Positions 35,629 through 44,026 of a stretch of 57,235 bases of DNA are shown piece by piece. Origin of the DNA: Leptolyngbya sp. BC1307 (GTDB lineage Bacteria > Cyanobacteriota > Cyanobacteriia > Phormidesmidales > Phormidesmidaceae); contig NZ_NRTA01000026.1 of the NCBI RefSeq assembly GCF_002286735.1, positions 1-57,235 of the forward strand, written 5' to 3'. Position 1 is the first letter of the stretch; each line of letters begins with the position of its first letter. The translations under genes and the position numbers were made by a program. The notes under the pieces are model-generated. The model saw only the letters and a list, made by a program, of their open reading frames with translations, had not been told where the DNA came from and made no database searches.

Positions 35629-35931
35629 AGAATATACTCTCCTAAAAAATATGTAACGTTTAGCTGCACCAGACCCGAAAGCGGGACAAAGCTTGTCTAC
35701 CCTAGATCTCGAACGTCAGCTAGATCTCGAACAAGCATCTGATGCACCAGGCGGCGGTGCAGGTCGTCAAAACTGCTCTATGCAATTGCCTGCGATAGGC
35801 AATACCCATCCCCCGTTTGTTCACATTTTACAGAAGTCTGTGATCTCTTCTGAATCTAACCTGACGAATAGATCTAAACCTGATAGAAAAGCTCTTCACT
35901 GGCCCTATTTCACCGGCCCCGTTCCATAAAC
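35629..35931. other. Gap between pgk and usp with a spaced direct repeat
   Basis: The stretch holds CTAGATCTCGAAC at 35702-35714 and again at 35720-35732, separated by five bases. This could be an operator or a slippage product. A frame open across the gap starts with TTG and lacks composition like a protein, so I reject it. Promoters for pgk and usp must lie here. Confidence 0.45.
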
Positions 35932-36339
35932 ATGTACAAAACGCTTTTATTTTCGATAGATTCTAGCCCTGGTGCCAAAAAGGTCATTCAAACCGTCTTA
36001 GATATGGCTCAGCTTTGCCAGTCTAAAGTGGTGCTGCTCTCCGTCGTTGAACCACCGGAAAACAGCGACCCTTCTCATCCTGAGCAAACCTCAACGGAAG
36101 CGGTCGCTTCACTACTCACCCAGGCCAAAAAGCTATTTGAACAGCGGGGGTTCGAGACTGACACGATAGAGCGCGAAGGCAACCCGGCTTTTGTGATTTG
36201 CGATATTGCTGACGAGGTCTCAGCCGATCTGGTGATTATTGGCTGTCGGGGGATTGGCCTGACTGATGAGGGCCGTGAAGACAGCGTCAGCGCCCGAGTA
36301 ATCAATCTCTCGCCCTGTCCGGTGCTGGTGGTGCCCTAA
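35932..36339 (+). CDS. Universal stress protein (UspA family)
   Basis: A 135-residue single-domain universal stress protein, an alpha/beta fold that often binds ATP and dimerises. The N-terminal strand KTLLFSIDSSPGAKKVIQ and the C-terminal GCRGIGLTDEG ... SVSARVINLSPCPVLVV match the family. The ATP-binding loop G-2x-G-9x-G(S/T) is imperfect, because the Gly before SVS is Asp (EDSVS). It may therefore belong to the non-ATP-binding branch, an inference. The gene starts with ATG at 35932 and precedes the RbgA-like GTPase gene at 51 bases. Confidence 0.88.
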   Translation: MYKTLLFSIDSSPGAKKVIQTVLDMAQLCQSKVVLLSVVEPPENSDPSHPEQTSTEAVASLLTQAKKLFEQRGFETDTIEREGNPAFVICDIADEVSADLVIIGCRGIGLTDEGREDSVSARVINLSPCPVLVVP

Positions 36340-36390
36340 GTTATGGCGTAGATTAAGAGTCAGTCTGCTCTTTCTTCGCGCGTTTGCCCT

Positions 36391-37263
36391 ATGTCCTCTC
36401 CGTCGATTCAGTGGTACCCAGGACATATTGCCAAGGCAGAAAAGGCGCTGCAAGAGCAGTTGAAGCGCGTCGATGTGGTCTTAGAAGTTCGCGATGCGCG
36501 GATTCCGCTAGCGACGTTGCATCCTGACTTAGAATCGTGGCTAGGCAGTAAAAAGCGGGTGCTGGTGATTAACCGGGTGGATATGATCACTTCAGAGGTG
36601 CGCGATCGCTGGCAGCAATGGTTCAAAAGCCAGGGCCAGGTAGCCTACTATACCGATGCCAATCAGGGTAAAGGCGTCGGTCAGATTGCCAGAGCGGCGC
36701 AGGCAGCTGGGGTGGCGATGAATCAGCGGCGGCAAGAGCGAGGGATGCGATCGCGCCCGGTCCGCGCTGTCGTCATTGGCTTTCCTAACGTCGGCAAATC
36801 TGCCCTAATCAACCGCTTGCTCAAGCGTCGCATCGTCGAAAGTGCCCGCAAAGCAGGGGTGACTCGCCAGCTGCGATGGGTTCGCATCTCCGATGAATTA
36901 GAGCTGCTCGACGCGCCCGGTATCATCCCAGCTCAGCTGACCGACCAAGCGGCAGCGCTAAAGCTAGCGATTTGCGATGACATTGGTGAAGCCGCTTACG
37001 ATACCCAGCGGGTGGCATCAGCTTTTGTTGACCTGCTCAAGCAGCTAGACAGCGAAGCGCAAACAACCGAGCGCACTCAGGCTTTGCAGTCGCGGTACGA
37101 CATCGACGCAACCGACTGTACAGGTGAAACCTACTTGCAGCGCTTGGCCGAACAAACGTTTCATGGCGACTCAGAACGCGCTGCCCGAAAGCTACTCATT
37201 GAGTTTCGCAAAGGCGTATTGGGCAAGCTTAGTCTGGAGTTGCCCCCTGAGCTGCCTCTATAG
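36391..37263 (+). CDS. rbgA: Ribosome biogenesis GTPase, RbgA/YlqF type
   Basis: A 290-residue circularly permuted GTPase. Motif order is G4 (N61-RVD64), then G1 (GFPNVGKS, residues 130-137), then G3 (D174-APG177), which defines the YlqF/YawG group. The N-terminal WYPGHIAKAEKALQEQL is the usual start of RbgA. The protein assists late assembly of the 50S subunit. The C-terminal 80 residues form the ANTAR-like RNA-binding helical domain, with DCTGETYLQRLAEQT and AARKLLIEFRKGVLGKLSLE. ATG is at 36391. It lies 51 bases after usp on the same strand. Confidence 0.93.
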   Translation: MSSPSIQWYPGHIAKAEKALQEQLKRVDVVLEVRDARIPLATLHPDLESWLGSKKRVLVINRVDMITSEVRDRWQQWFKSQGQVAYYTDANQGKGVGQIARAAQAAGVAMNQRRQERGMRSRPVRAVVIGFPNVGKSALINRLLKRRIVESARKAGVTRQLRWVRISDELELLDAPGIIPAQLTDQAAALKLAICDDIGEAAYDTQRVASAFVDLLKQLDSEAQTTERTQALQSRYDIDATDCTGETYLQRLAEQTFHGDSERAARKLLIEFRKGVLGKLSLELPPELPL

Positions 37264-37640
37264 ACGTTCTGAGGCAATAACGCTACTGGCGGTCAAACAG
37301 ATCTGAGCTTGCGCTTTACCTTGTGCCGCTAGCCGATGGCATGGTTCAGACGCAGCCCAACCCTATCTCTGATGATGAGTCGAGACCGGCCAAATGGGTG
37401 CGATCGCGACTAGACCGTATGAAGCGCAGCCAACTTTGCCCAAACTGGATAAATATTTAACGAAGTAGCCTCAGAAAATCTATTGACCAGGCTATGGGTG
37501 GGCTACTATTCACACGTGATCGGGGGCAATTTTCCAATCTGTGCTGGGAATTAGATACTAAAGATCAGAAAACGTTACAGTCCGATTCCTATTTCGCTGG
37601 GTTACGACCGCCCTTTTCGTTTGTTTAGCGCTCTACATTT
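37264..37640. other. Gap before the glycosyltransferase group
   Basis: No clear gene. A 39-codon ATG frame near 37342-37461 (MVQTQPNPISDDESRP...) has protein-like composition but no ribosome binding site. No terminator hairpin stands out after rbgA. The promoter of the GTG-started glycosyltransferase gene is presumably here but not identified. Confidence 0.4.
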
Positions 37641-38867
37641 GTGTCCCAACTTGCTTCTGCCCTAACCGTTTCGGTCATAGCCCCAGATCTTGCCGGTGGT
37701 GGAACTACCCGCGTCTATTTAGTGGCCAATGCCCTACAGCAGCTCGGCTGTGATGTCACGGTCATCGGCTGTCAATTTGCAGAGCAGCTTTACCCCGTAC
37801 CCCCTGCCAATCTCAAAGTTTGCGCAGTGCCCGCAAGCCGCTCGCTCCGCTATATGGCGAATCTCACTCAGCTACTCCCCAAAATTACGGGAGATGTGAT
37901 CTACGCCATCAAGCCAAGGCCCACCAGCTTAGGGACGGCCCTGCTCAAGCAGATGACCTCGCGGCGACCGGTGATCGTCGATATTGACGACTGGGAAATG
38001 AGCTGGTTTGGCGGCGATACTCAGCGCTACCGGCCCGGGCCAAAGCAGCTTGCCCGCGACCTGCTCAAGCCCAACGGGGCCTTGCACAATCCAGAGCATC
38101 CGCTCTATCTAGAATGGATGGAAAATTTGGTATCGCAGGCAGACGCCGTTACAGTGACGACGCAGTTTCTCAAGCAGCGCTTTGGCGGCTACTATTTACC
38201 CAATAGCAAAGATACCGACATCTTTAACCCAGCGGACTACGATCCGATCGCCAGTCGGCAAAAGTATGGGCTGACCGGCTACCGGGTGCTGATGTTTCCA
38301 GGGACTGCCCGCCCTCACAAAGGCTTAGAAGATGTGCTGATCGCGCTCGACCAGCTCAATCAGCCAGACCTGCGGCTAGTCATCGTTGGCGGTCGCAAGC
38401 CGGATAGCTACGAAGCAGACCTGTTTGAGCGCTGGGGGCAGTGGCTGATTAAGCTGCCGCGTTTCCCGATTGACCAGATGGCAGAAGTGGTGTCGGCGGC
38501 ACATGTGATTGTGGTGCCTCAGCGCGATCGCGCCACTGCCAAAGCCCAATTTCCGCTAAAGCTGACAGATGGCATGGCGATGGCAAAGCCCATTTTATCA
38601 ACCCGGGTAGGCGACATTCCAGAAATCTTAGGCGGCACTGGGTATCTAGTCGAGGCTGAGTCACCCGACCAGATTGCTACCCAGCTGTCGCTCATCTTTC
38701 AAGATTTGGACGCTGCTAACCATCGGGGACAGCGCGCCCGAGCCAGGTGTATAGAGCACTACAGTACCCGCACCATGGCAACCCGCCTGCAGACAGTCAT
38801 AGCTGAGGTTAGCGCTGGCCGTACACAAGGCAGATCGCCTCAGAGAGCCGAAGGCGGTATCTCATGA
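37641..38867 (+). CDS. Glycosyltransferase, GT4-like (GT-B fold)
   Basis: A 408-residue glycosyltransferase resembling GT4 family members. The N-terminal Rossmann domain has VIAPDLAGGGTTRVYLVANALQQLG at residues 12-36. The C-terminal domain has VLMFPGTARPHKGLEDVLIALDQL near residue 220, which is the nucleotide-sugar site. It also has KLTDGMAMAKPILSTRVGDIPEIL near residue 305, with the usual E-x7-E area changed to D-x7. It likely transfers a hexose to a lipid-linked or glycan acceptor at the inner face of the membrane; donor and acceptor are unknown. The start is GTG at 37641. It is the first gene of a group with the ABC exporter and another glycosyltransferase. A 34-codon frame starts within its stop codon (ATGA). 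Confidence 0.85.
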   Translation: MSQLASALTVSVIAPDLAGGGTTRVYLVANALQQLGCDVTVIGCQFAEQLYPVPPANLKVCAVPASRSLRYMANLTQLLPKITGDVIYAIKPRPTSLGTALLKQMTSRRPVIVDIDDWEMSWFGGDTQRYRPGPKQLARDLLKPNGALHNPEHPLYLEWMENLVSQADAVTVTTQFLKQRFGGYYLPNSKDTDIFNPADYDPIASRQKYGLTGYRVLMFPGTARPHKGLEDVLIALDQLNQPDLRLVIVGGRKPDSYEADLFERWGQWLIKLPRFPIDQMAEVVSAAHVIVVPQRDRATAKAQFPLKLTDGMAMAKPILSTRVGDIPEILGGTGYLVEAESPDQIATQLSLIFQDLDAANHRGQRARARCIEHYSTRTMATRLQTVIAEVSAGRTQGRSPQRAEGGIS

Positions 38868-38968
38868 ACACTGGGGGCGGTCAGAGGCAACCGCAATCGC
38901 CGGGAAACAACAGTAATAAACGGGATTTCCTACTCTGGGGGACGGTGGTTGGCTCAGACACCGGTTAA
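38864..38968 (+). CDS. Possible 34-residue ORF coupled to the glycosyltransferase
   Basis: ATG at 38864 overlaps the glycosyltransferase stop as ATGA, a common translational-coupling arrangement. The frame reads 34 codons (MNTGGGQRQPQSPGNN, then SNKRDFLLWGTVVGSDTG) and stops at 38966-38968. A perfect 9-bp hairpin begins four bases later. The polar start followed by KRDFLLWG looks like the cytoplasmic lead into a membrane protein that has been cut short. Either a small peptide or a truncated gene is possible. Confidence 0.35.
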   Translation: MNTGGGQRQPQSPGNNSNKRDFLLWGTVVGSDTG

Positions 38969-38971
38969 TTA

Positions 38972-38994
38972 GCAACTGTTCTCTAAACAGTTGC
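38972..38994 (+). terminator. Perfect 9-bp hairpin after the glycosyltransferase
   Basis: GCAACTGTT (38972-38980) and AACAGTTGC (38986-38994) pair fully around the loop CTCTA. No T-run follows, so it may stabilise the mRNA or act as a weak terminator rather than a classic one. Confidence 0.5.
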
Positions 38995-39158
38995 CGCATA
39001 CGCCAGTATCGCTGGCTCACACAACCAAAATTTCATCCATCCTTCATCTAATAGCCTGCTTTCGACCCGTAAGGTAGGTGGAGACTTAGCCACGAGTATT
39101 CAATTTACCGGGTCTATCAGTATCTGCCACCATCCAGTATTTCTGATAAATAGGGATC

Positions 39159-41192
39159 ATGCATTCTAGACAACTCCTCATAAAATCACTGCTTCGATAT
39201 CCGGTTCTAGTCGTTCTTACGGTTTTACTGGAGTTTTCGGGCGCTCTGTTTAACGGCTTCAGTACGGTACTGATCGTTCCTATTTTATTAGAGCTTCTAG
39301 GTCAGTCTACAGAGCTGACAGGCCAGCTTCCCGGTATCTTACAGCGGTTTTTAGGCATTTTTGACGGCGTTGCTGAGGGCTACCGGCTGCCAGCTATGGC
39401 GATCGCCGTAGTCGGCATGATCATCTTAAAAAACGCAGCAACCTACGGCGGGTCACTGGTTTCTAATAGCCTTAACCGGAAGCTAGCGGCCCACTTACGA
39501 CTAGAGGGACTGCGAATTTTACTGGGTGTAGACCTGTCCTACTACGCCAAAACCAGAGTAGGCGACTTGATTAACCACCTCAATATTGAAGTTAGCCGTA
39601 CGACTATCGCCGTACGCGCGCTAGCTCGCATGGCCACTGCCATCATCACAATTTCGGTGTTTGTCGGGTTACTGCTGTGGACCTCTTGGCAGCTAACAGT
39701 AATTGCCATAGTTGCCTTAGGGGCAGTCGCCTTGGTCAACCAAACCGCTGTGCGACAGGCTAAGGTCTATGGCGCGGAGCTTTCGCAACTCTCTCGCAGC
39801 TATTCTGCTCGGATTGTCGAAATCCTATCAGGCATTCGTCTAGTAAAAGCCACTGCCAATGAGGATACAGAGTATGCGGGGATCAGTCAGCTGATTGCTG
39901 ATCGGGAGATTTCGGAGTATCGCTCTCAGCTTTTGTTTGCAGGCATTGCCCCTGTCAACGAAGTCTGTAGCATTATTGCGCTGATCAGCGTAGCAGCAGT
40001 CGGGCGAATGGTGATGGCCGAGCGAATAGAGGCGTTCTCCTCAATTTTGCTGACTTATTTGCTGGTGCTGTTTCGCATGCTGCCTTCGATTGGTCAGCTC
40101 AACTCTGCGCGTAGTCAGCTCGCCAATGTAGGGCCCAGTGTCGTCGTCGTCAGCGAGTTTCTCAGGCGCGATGACAAGCCTTTTATGAACCCGGGGCATA
40201 AACCCTACGCCCAGCTACAGCAAGGCATCCACTTCAAGCAGCTATTTTTCCGCTACCCCGGTAGTGAAAAGCCGGTGCTCAGCGGCGTAGATCTATATCT
40301 CAAGAAGGGCACTACGCTGGCGCTAGTCGGGGCGTCGGGCGCAGGTAAATCGACCCTAGCAGACCTACTGCCCCGCTTTTACGATCCGACGGAAGGCCAA
40401 ATTGAAATTGATGGCATTGACCTTAAGGCTTTAGATACCAAGAGTTTCCGGCGCAGCTTAGGCATTGTGAGCCAGGACACGTTTTTGTTTAATGCCTCTG
40501 TACGAGACAACTTGATTTACGGTCGGCCAGAAGCAACCGAAGACGAAATCAAAGACGCAATGTACCGGGCAAATGCGCATGAATTTATCTTGTCTTTACC
40601 CGAAGGGCTGGAGACCCTGATTGGCGATCGCGGTGTTTTACTATCCGGCGGTCAAAGGCAGCGGTTGGCGATCGCCCGCGCCCTGCTGCAAGATCCTGAC
40701 ATCTTAATTTTGGATGAGGCCACTAGCGCGCTCGATACGATTTCCGAACGGCTGGTACAAAAGGCGATTGACGAACTCAGCAAAGACCGGACTACGCTGG
40801 TGATCGCGCACCGGCTTTCGACAGTACAAAATGCCGACCAGATTGCGGTTATGGATCAAGGCCAGGTGGTTGAAACTGGCACGCATACGGAGCTATTGAA
40901 TAAGGGCGGCTACTATTCGCAGCTCTGTGCCATTCAGTTCTCTGAGAAGATCAAAGACGAGATGTATGGTCAGGAATTTTCCGAATGGGAGGACACGGTC
41001 AACCGGGCTTCTTATGAAATGCGATCGCGGCTAAGCAGTATTTTAGGCATCCTGGGCCTGCTGACCGATGGGATCACCATTCAAGATCGCAGAGAGCGCG
41101 ACGAGATGACGGCCTCAGCCTACGAAACCACGCTCAGACTGCTGAAGGTGATCGAAGATTTAGAAAAGTCTGGCCGCGAAGTACTTAATTAG
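39159..41192 (+). CDS. ABC exporter (MsbA-like) with HisKA-like C-terminal tail
   Basis: A 677-residue half-transporter. Six membrane helices occupy about residues 1-320 (type IV exporter fold), then an ATPase domain at 345-595. Walker A is G391-ASGAGKS398, signature LSGGQRQRLAIARALL, Walker B ILILDEATSALD, and the switch His is in IAHRLS. The last 65 residues (612-677) do not belong to the ABC fold. They read NRASYEMRSRLSSILGILGL ... DGITIQDRRERDEMTASAYETTLRLLKVIEDLEKS (two parts), closely resembling a HisKA dimerisation helix pair. The phospho-acceptor His of the HELRxPL motif is Tyr619 (YEMRSRL). It likely exports a glycolipid or polysaccharide precursor. The tail could drive dimerisation or bind a response regulator without phosphorylation. 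Confidence 0.9.
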   Translation: MHSRQLLIKSLLRYPVLVVLTVLLEFSGALFNGFSTVLIVPILLELLGQSTELTGQLPGILQRFLGIFDGVAEGYRLPAMAIAVVGMIILKNAATYGGSLVSNSLNRKLAAHLRLEGLRILLGVDLSYYAKTRVGDLINHLNIEVSRTTIAVRALARMATAIITISVFVGLLLWTSWQLTVIAIVALGAVALVNQTAVRQAKVYGAELSQLSRSYSARIVEILSGIRLVKATANEDTEYAGISQLIADREISEYRSQLLFAGIAPVNEVCSIIALISVAAVGRMVMAERIEAFSSILLTYLLVLFRMLPSIGQLNSARSQLANVGPSVVVVSEFLRRDDKPFMNPGHKPYAQLQQGIHFKQLFFRYPGSEKPVLSGVDLYLKKGTTLALVGASGAGKSTLADLLPRFYDPTEGQIEIDGIDLKALDTKSFRRSLGIVSQDTFLFNASVRDNLIYGRPEATEDEIKDAMYRANAHEFILSLPEGLETLIGDRGVLLSGGQRQRLAIARALLQDPDILILDEATSALDTISERLVQKAIDELSKDRTTLVIAHRLSTVQNADQIAVMDQGQVVETGTHTELLNKGGYYSQLCAIQFSEKIKDEMYGQEFSEWEDTVNRASYEMRSRLSSILGILGLLTDGITIQDRRERDEMTASAYETTLRLLKVIEDLEKSGREVLN

Positions 41193-41264
41193 TCAAGCGG
41201 GCTCAGTTGGCTACACTCGGCGTTTTAGCAATAGAGAGCAATATAAAAAGCAAGAGGGAAAGCC

Positions 41265-42197
41265 ATGCGCGGTGTGTATATAGTAGCCAACGATAAGGTG
41301 GGGGAAAATGCGATCGCCCTGGTTAGCAGCCTGCGCCTTCACGAGCCCGAGCTGCCTATTTTTTTGATCCCCTTCAACGAGGACTATCACACCGTCGCCA
41401 GTCGCTTGGCAGAGCTGTATCAGGTTCAGCTTTTTCCCGACTTAGACTTTTTAAGGTCGCTCACGCAAAAGATTGGCGAGATTTTTCCGCGTGACTTTTT
41501 GGCGCTGCCCAATAAGATGCGCAAGCTGGCAGCCTGGTTTGGGCCGCTGGATGAGTTTCTCTATATCGACACTGATATTCTTTTTTTCACGCCCGTCTCC
41601 GATACGCTAGCCTATCTGGATCAGGCTGATTTCATCTGGTGCGACTACCACTTTAAAGGAGGACTGGTAGATGTCTTTTCTGATGTCGTCCCTGAGCAAA
41701 ATTTGTTTAGCCCCGAAGCCTTACAAGACGTATTTAATAGCGGTCTCTGGGGGTCTAAGAAAAGCAGCCTCACCCTCGATCAGCTCTATGACTTGCTAGC
41801 AGAATGCGCCGCCCATCGCGAGTATTTTGATTTTTCTAACGGCACGACCGACCAGCCGATTATGAATTTTTTGGTGCTTAAGGCGATCCCCAACCGGCTC
41901 AACATCGTTAAAGCCAATCCGGGTGAACCGGGTAGCTGGGGGGGCTCATCTCACTTTGAGCAGCGAGACTATGTGCTTTTTGATGGCGATCGCCCCCTAC
42001 GCTATCTGCATTGGGCCGGTACGCCCATGCGGGCAGGGGGCCCCTACCGCAGCCTGTGGGAGCACTACCGGTATCTCAATGATCCGACTGGCAAGGCGCA
42101 GGCCACCGCTGCTCAGCCCGCTCAACCCTCAGTGCTACAGCAGATGAAGGCCCAGATAAAATCGCGGCTCAGGTCACTGCTGAAAAGCGCTCACTAG
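41265..42197 (+). CDS. Glycosyltransferase, Npun_R2821/Npun_R2823-like (GT8-type)
   Basis: A 310-residue GT-A-fold protein matching the family annotated in cyanobacteria as Npun_R2821/Npun_R2823. The opening MRGVYIVANDKVGENAIALVSSLR and the metal-binding DxD in EFLYIDTDILFFTPV (near residue 98) are clear. FNSGLWGSKKS and YLHWAGTPM occur further on. It probably transfers a sugar to a glycan or glycolipid in the cytoplasm. A Lys/Arg-rich C-terminal tail (QMKAQIKSRLRSLLKSAH) may bind membrane. It lies 72 bases after the ABC exporter on the same strand, suggesting that both act in one glycan-assembly pathway. Confidence 0.85.
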   Translation: MRGVYIVANDKVGENAIALVSSLRLHEPELPIFLIPFNEDYHTVASRLAELYQVQLFPDLDFLRSLTQKIGEIFPRDFLALPNKMRKLAAWFGPLDEFLYIDTDILFFTPVSDTLAYLDQADFIWCDYHFKGGLVDVFSDVVPEQNLFSPEALQDVFNSGLWGSKKSSLTLDQLYDLLAECAAHREYFDFSNGTTDQPIMNFLVLKAIPNRLNIVKANPGEPGSWGGSSHFEQRDYVLFDGDRPLRYLHWAGTPMRAGGPYRSLWEHYRYLNDPTGKAQATAAQPAQPSVLQQMKAQIKSRLRSLLKSAH

Positions 42198-42226
42198 ATC
42201 TGCCCAACTGACAGAAACCCAGTTCT

Positions 42227-42256
42227 TAAAAACGAGACAGCTAAAAACGAGACAGC
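42227..42256. repeat. Perfect 15-bp tandem duplication
   Basis: TAAAAACGAGACAGC occurs twice head to tail between the glycosyltransferase and the amidase gene, which converge. Confidence 0.95.
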
Positions 42257-42290
42257 CCGGCGGCTCTGGGCACTGCTATTTACAAGAGTT

Positions 42291-43148
42291 CTACTGAAGG
42301 GAGGCCCGGTTGGGATACTGATGTAGCAACGTCAGCAATCGTTCCCGATCAAAAGAGCGGGGGTCAATGCGCGATCCGGATCGATCTACCGCTTCGTGAG
42401 TCGTGATCCGCTCATCAGGAATAGTGGTACGAGAGAGTAGCCAGGCTAATGAGCGGTACTGAGCCTCTGTATAGCCGCTGTGGGTCAACGCACCGTTATT
42501 ACGTCCGTCTGGCGGCGATTCTAAAGATATATGATAGGCAAAATTGTTAACTGAGCTGGGAAAGCCGGAATTGGTGGTAACCGACTCTTCGCCGCTGGCC
42601 GTTTTGAAGGCAGAATCGCCCGCTCCGAAGGCTCGCTGCTCGGGCGGCACGACATAGATGACCGTACCATCTGCGCTAATTAAGGTGTGATAGCTGACCT
42701 GGTCTTCATCTCGCAGATTAGGAGCCTGAAACGTATTGATAGCGCTCTGGGCTGACCCCACTGTTTCGTGAAGCACCACGATGTAGTCATTGCTGACAGG
42801 AGTTCCGACGGCATCGACTGTATAGCGTTCTCCGTAGTTGGTCGGGTTGGCCAAAAACACTTCCTCTGGCGGTCGGTAGTCTAAACCGGTCTGCGTCAGC
42901 GAACCGCTGGGAAAATTAGCTGACAGCGTAGCAGGCAAGTCCGTGGGCAAGTCAACCGTCTGGGTTGGGTCACCCTCCGCTGACGGCGCTGGCGTCACAT
43001 CAGTAGACGCCCTGCCAGCGGGAAGCGAGCTGACGGACTGCCTGATCTGAGCGAGCGGTGCTTGAGCAGAGTCAAAGGCAATGGCCAAAATGACCGTCAA
43101 AAAGAAGGCAGCAATGCTAATTGCCCAAACGAGCCAGGGACGACGCAT
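42291..43148 (-). CDS. N-acetylmuramoyl-L-alanine amidase (Amidase_2 type)
   Basis: A 285-residue envelope hydrolase. One N-terminal membrane anchor (about residues 4-24, VWAISIAAFFLTVILAIAF) is followed by a 90-residue Pro/Thr/Ser-rich linker. The T7-lysozyme-like catalytic domain comes next. Zinc-ligand candidates are the His in IVVLHETVGSAQSAIN and the His in ITTHEAVDRSGSRIDPRSF. The third ligand and catalytic area lie near FAYHISLESP. It cleaves the amide between MurNAc and L-Ala in peptidoglycan, in the periplasm. ATG at 43148 gives a proper membrane anchor; a TTG at 43232 would add 28 odd residues. Role could be cell separation or peptidoglycan recycling. Confidence 0.88.
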   Translation of the reverse strand: MRRPWLVWAISIAAFFLTVILAIAFDSAQAPLAQIRQSVSSLPAGRASTDVTPAPSAEGDPTQTVDLPTDLPATLSANFPSGSLTQTGLDYRPPEEVFLANPTNYGERYTVDAVGTPVSNDYIVVLHETVGSAQSAINTFQAPNLRDEDQVSYHTLISADGTVIYVVPPEQRAFGAGDSAFKTASGEESVTTNSGFPSSVNNFAYHISLESPPDGRNNGALTHSGYTEAQYRSLAWLLSRTTIPDERITTHEAVDRSGSRIDPRSFDRERLLTLLHQYPNRASLQ

Positions 43149-43294
43149 AGAGAGAAAAACAGGGATAAGAGCGCAGGTAAAAACGGGCAAATCAAGCAGG
43201 TAGACACAGAATAAAGGCGACGGACAACTCAAAATATAGCTTTGACTACATTCGGAGCGATCGCCGCAATATCACTTCGATCCGCAGACGGCTT

Positions 43295-43939
43295 TCAGGC
43301 GCGCTGCCGGGCCAAATACTGCCGGTAATACTGACGGTACAGCAGCTCTAGTCTGCCGCTATAAGATTCAATGGCGGCTCGCTGGCGTCGGTATAGTCCT
43401 AAAAATAAATTGGTAAACAGTAGGGTGGCGATCGCGACCACTAGCCCAGCCGCTGTAGAAATCAGTGCCGTACCAATGCCCGCTGTCACCGCCCCCGACG
43501 ACTCACCAACGGCCTCTCCCACCCGCAGCGACGAGAAAGACTCCATCAGCCCCAAGATTGTCCCCAGCAGCCCCAGCAGCGGAGCTACGCCCACAATCGT
43601 CTCAAACACCGTATTGAAGCGCTTCAGCAGCGGTAGTTCGCCCTGCGCCGCACTCTCTAGCGCCAGCCGAAAATCTTCTGGCGTGCCCTGATCTAACGTC
43701 AGCGCCGTCAAAAAAATTCGAGCAATAGGAAACTGTGTTTGCTGACGCAGACGAGCGATCGCGCTCTGAGGCTGGGTGATGTAAAGATCCAGCACCTGCT
43801 GGATGAACTTATCCTGCTGCTGATAGAGCTGTAGCCAGAATAGCCCACGTTCAAAAACTAAGGCTGTAGCCAGTAGCGAAAACCCTAGCAGTGGCCACAT
43901 CACTATTCCCCCTGAGCGAAATAAGTCAATCAGCCCCAT
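43295..43939 (-). CDS. MotA/TolQ/ExbB-type proton channel protein
   Basis: A 214-residue inner-membrane protein of the MotA/TolQ/ExbB family. Three spans are visible: about residues 10-30 (IVMWPLLGFSLLATALVFERG), 112-132 (GVAPLLGLLGTILGLMESFS, the family signature) and 155-175 (LISTAAGLVVAIATLLFTN). These channels couple proton flow to work across the envelope with an ExbD/TolR partner. No partner gene is adjacent. The amidase gene follows on the same strand at about 150 bases. Start is ATG at 43939. ExbB or TolQ cannot be told apart here. Confidence 0.9.
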   Translation of the reverse strand: MGLIDLFRSGGIVMWPLLGFSLLATALVFERGLFWLQLYQQQDKFIQQVLDLYITQPQSAIARLRQQTQFPIARIFLTALTLDQGTPEDFRLALESAAQGELPLLKRFNTVFETIVGVAPLLGLLGTILGLMESFSSLRVGEAVGESSGAVTAGIGTALISTAAGLVVAIATLLFTNLFLGLYRRQRAAIESYSGRLELLYRQYYRQYLARQRA

Positions 43940-44026
43940 GAGAACGGCACCTCAGCCTATACGGTCTACGACAGTCGCGGCTAGCGGTAGCCAGGCGCTG
44001 GTCTGCTCAGTAGCGTACAGCGATAT

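Noticed and set aside
35693-35929. 78-codon frame between pgk and usp
   Set aside because: TTG start within a direct repeat and low-quality composition; it more likely is promoter DNA.
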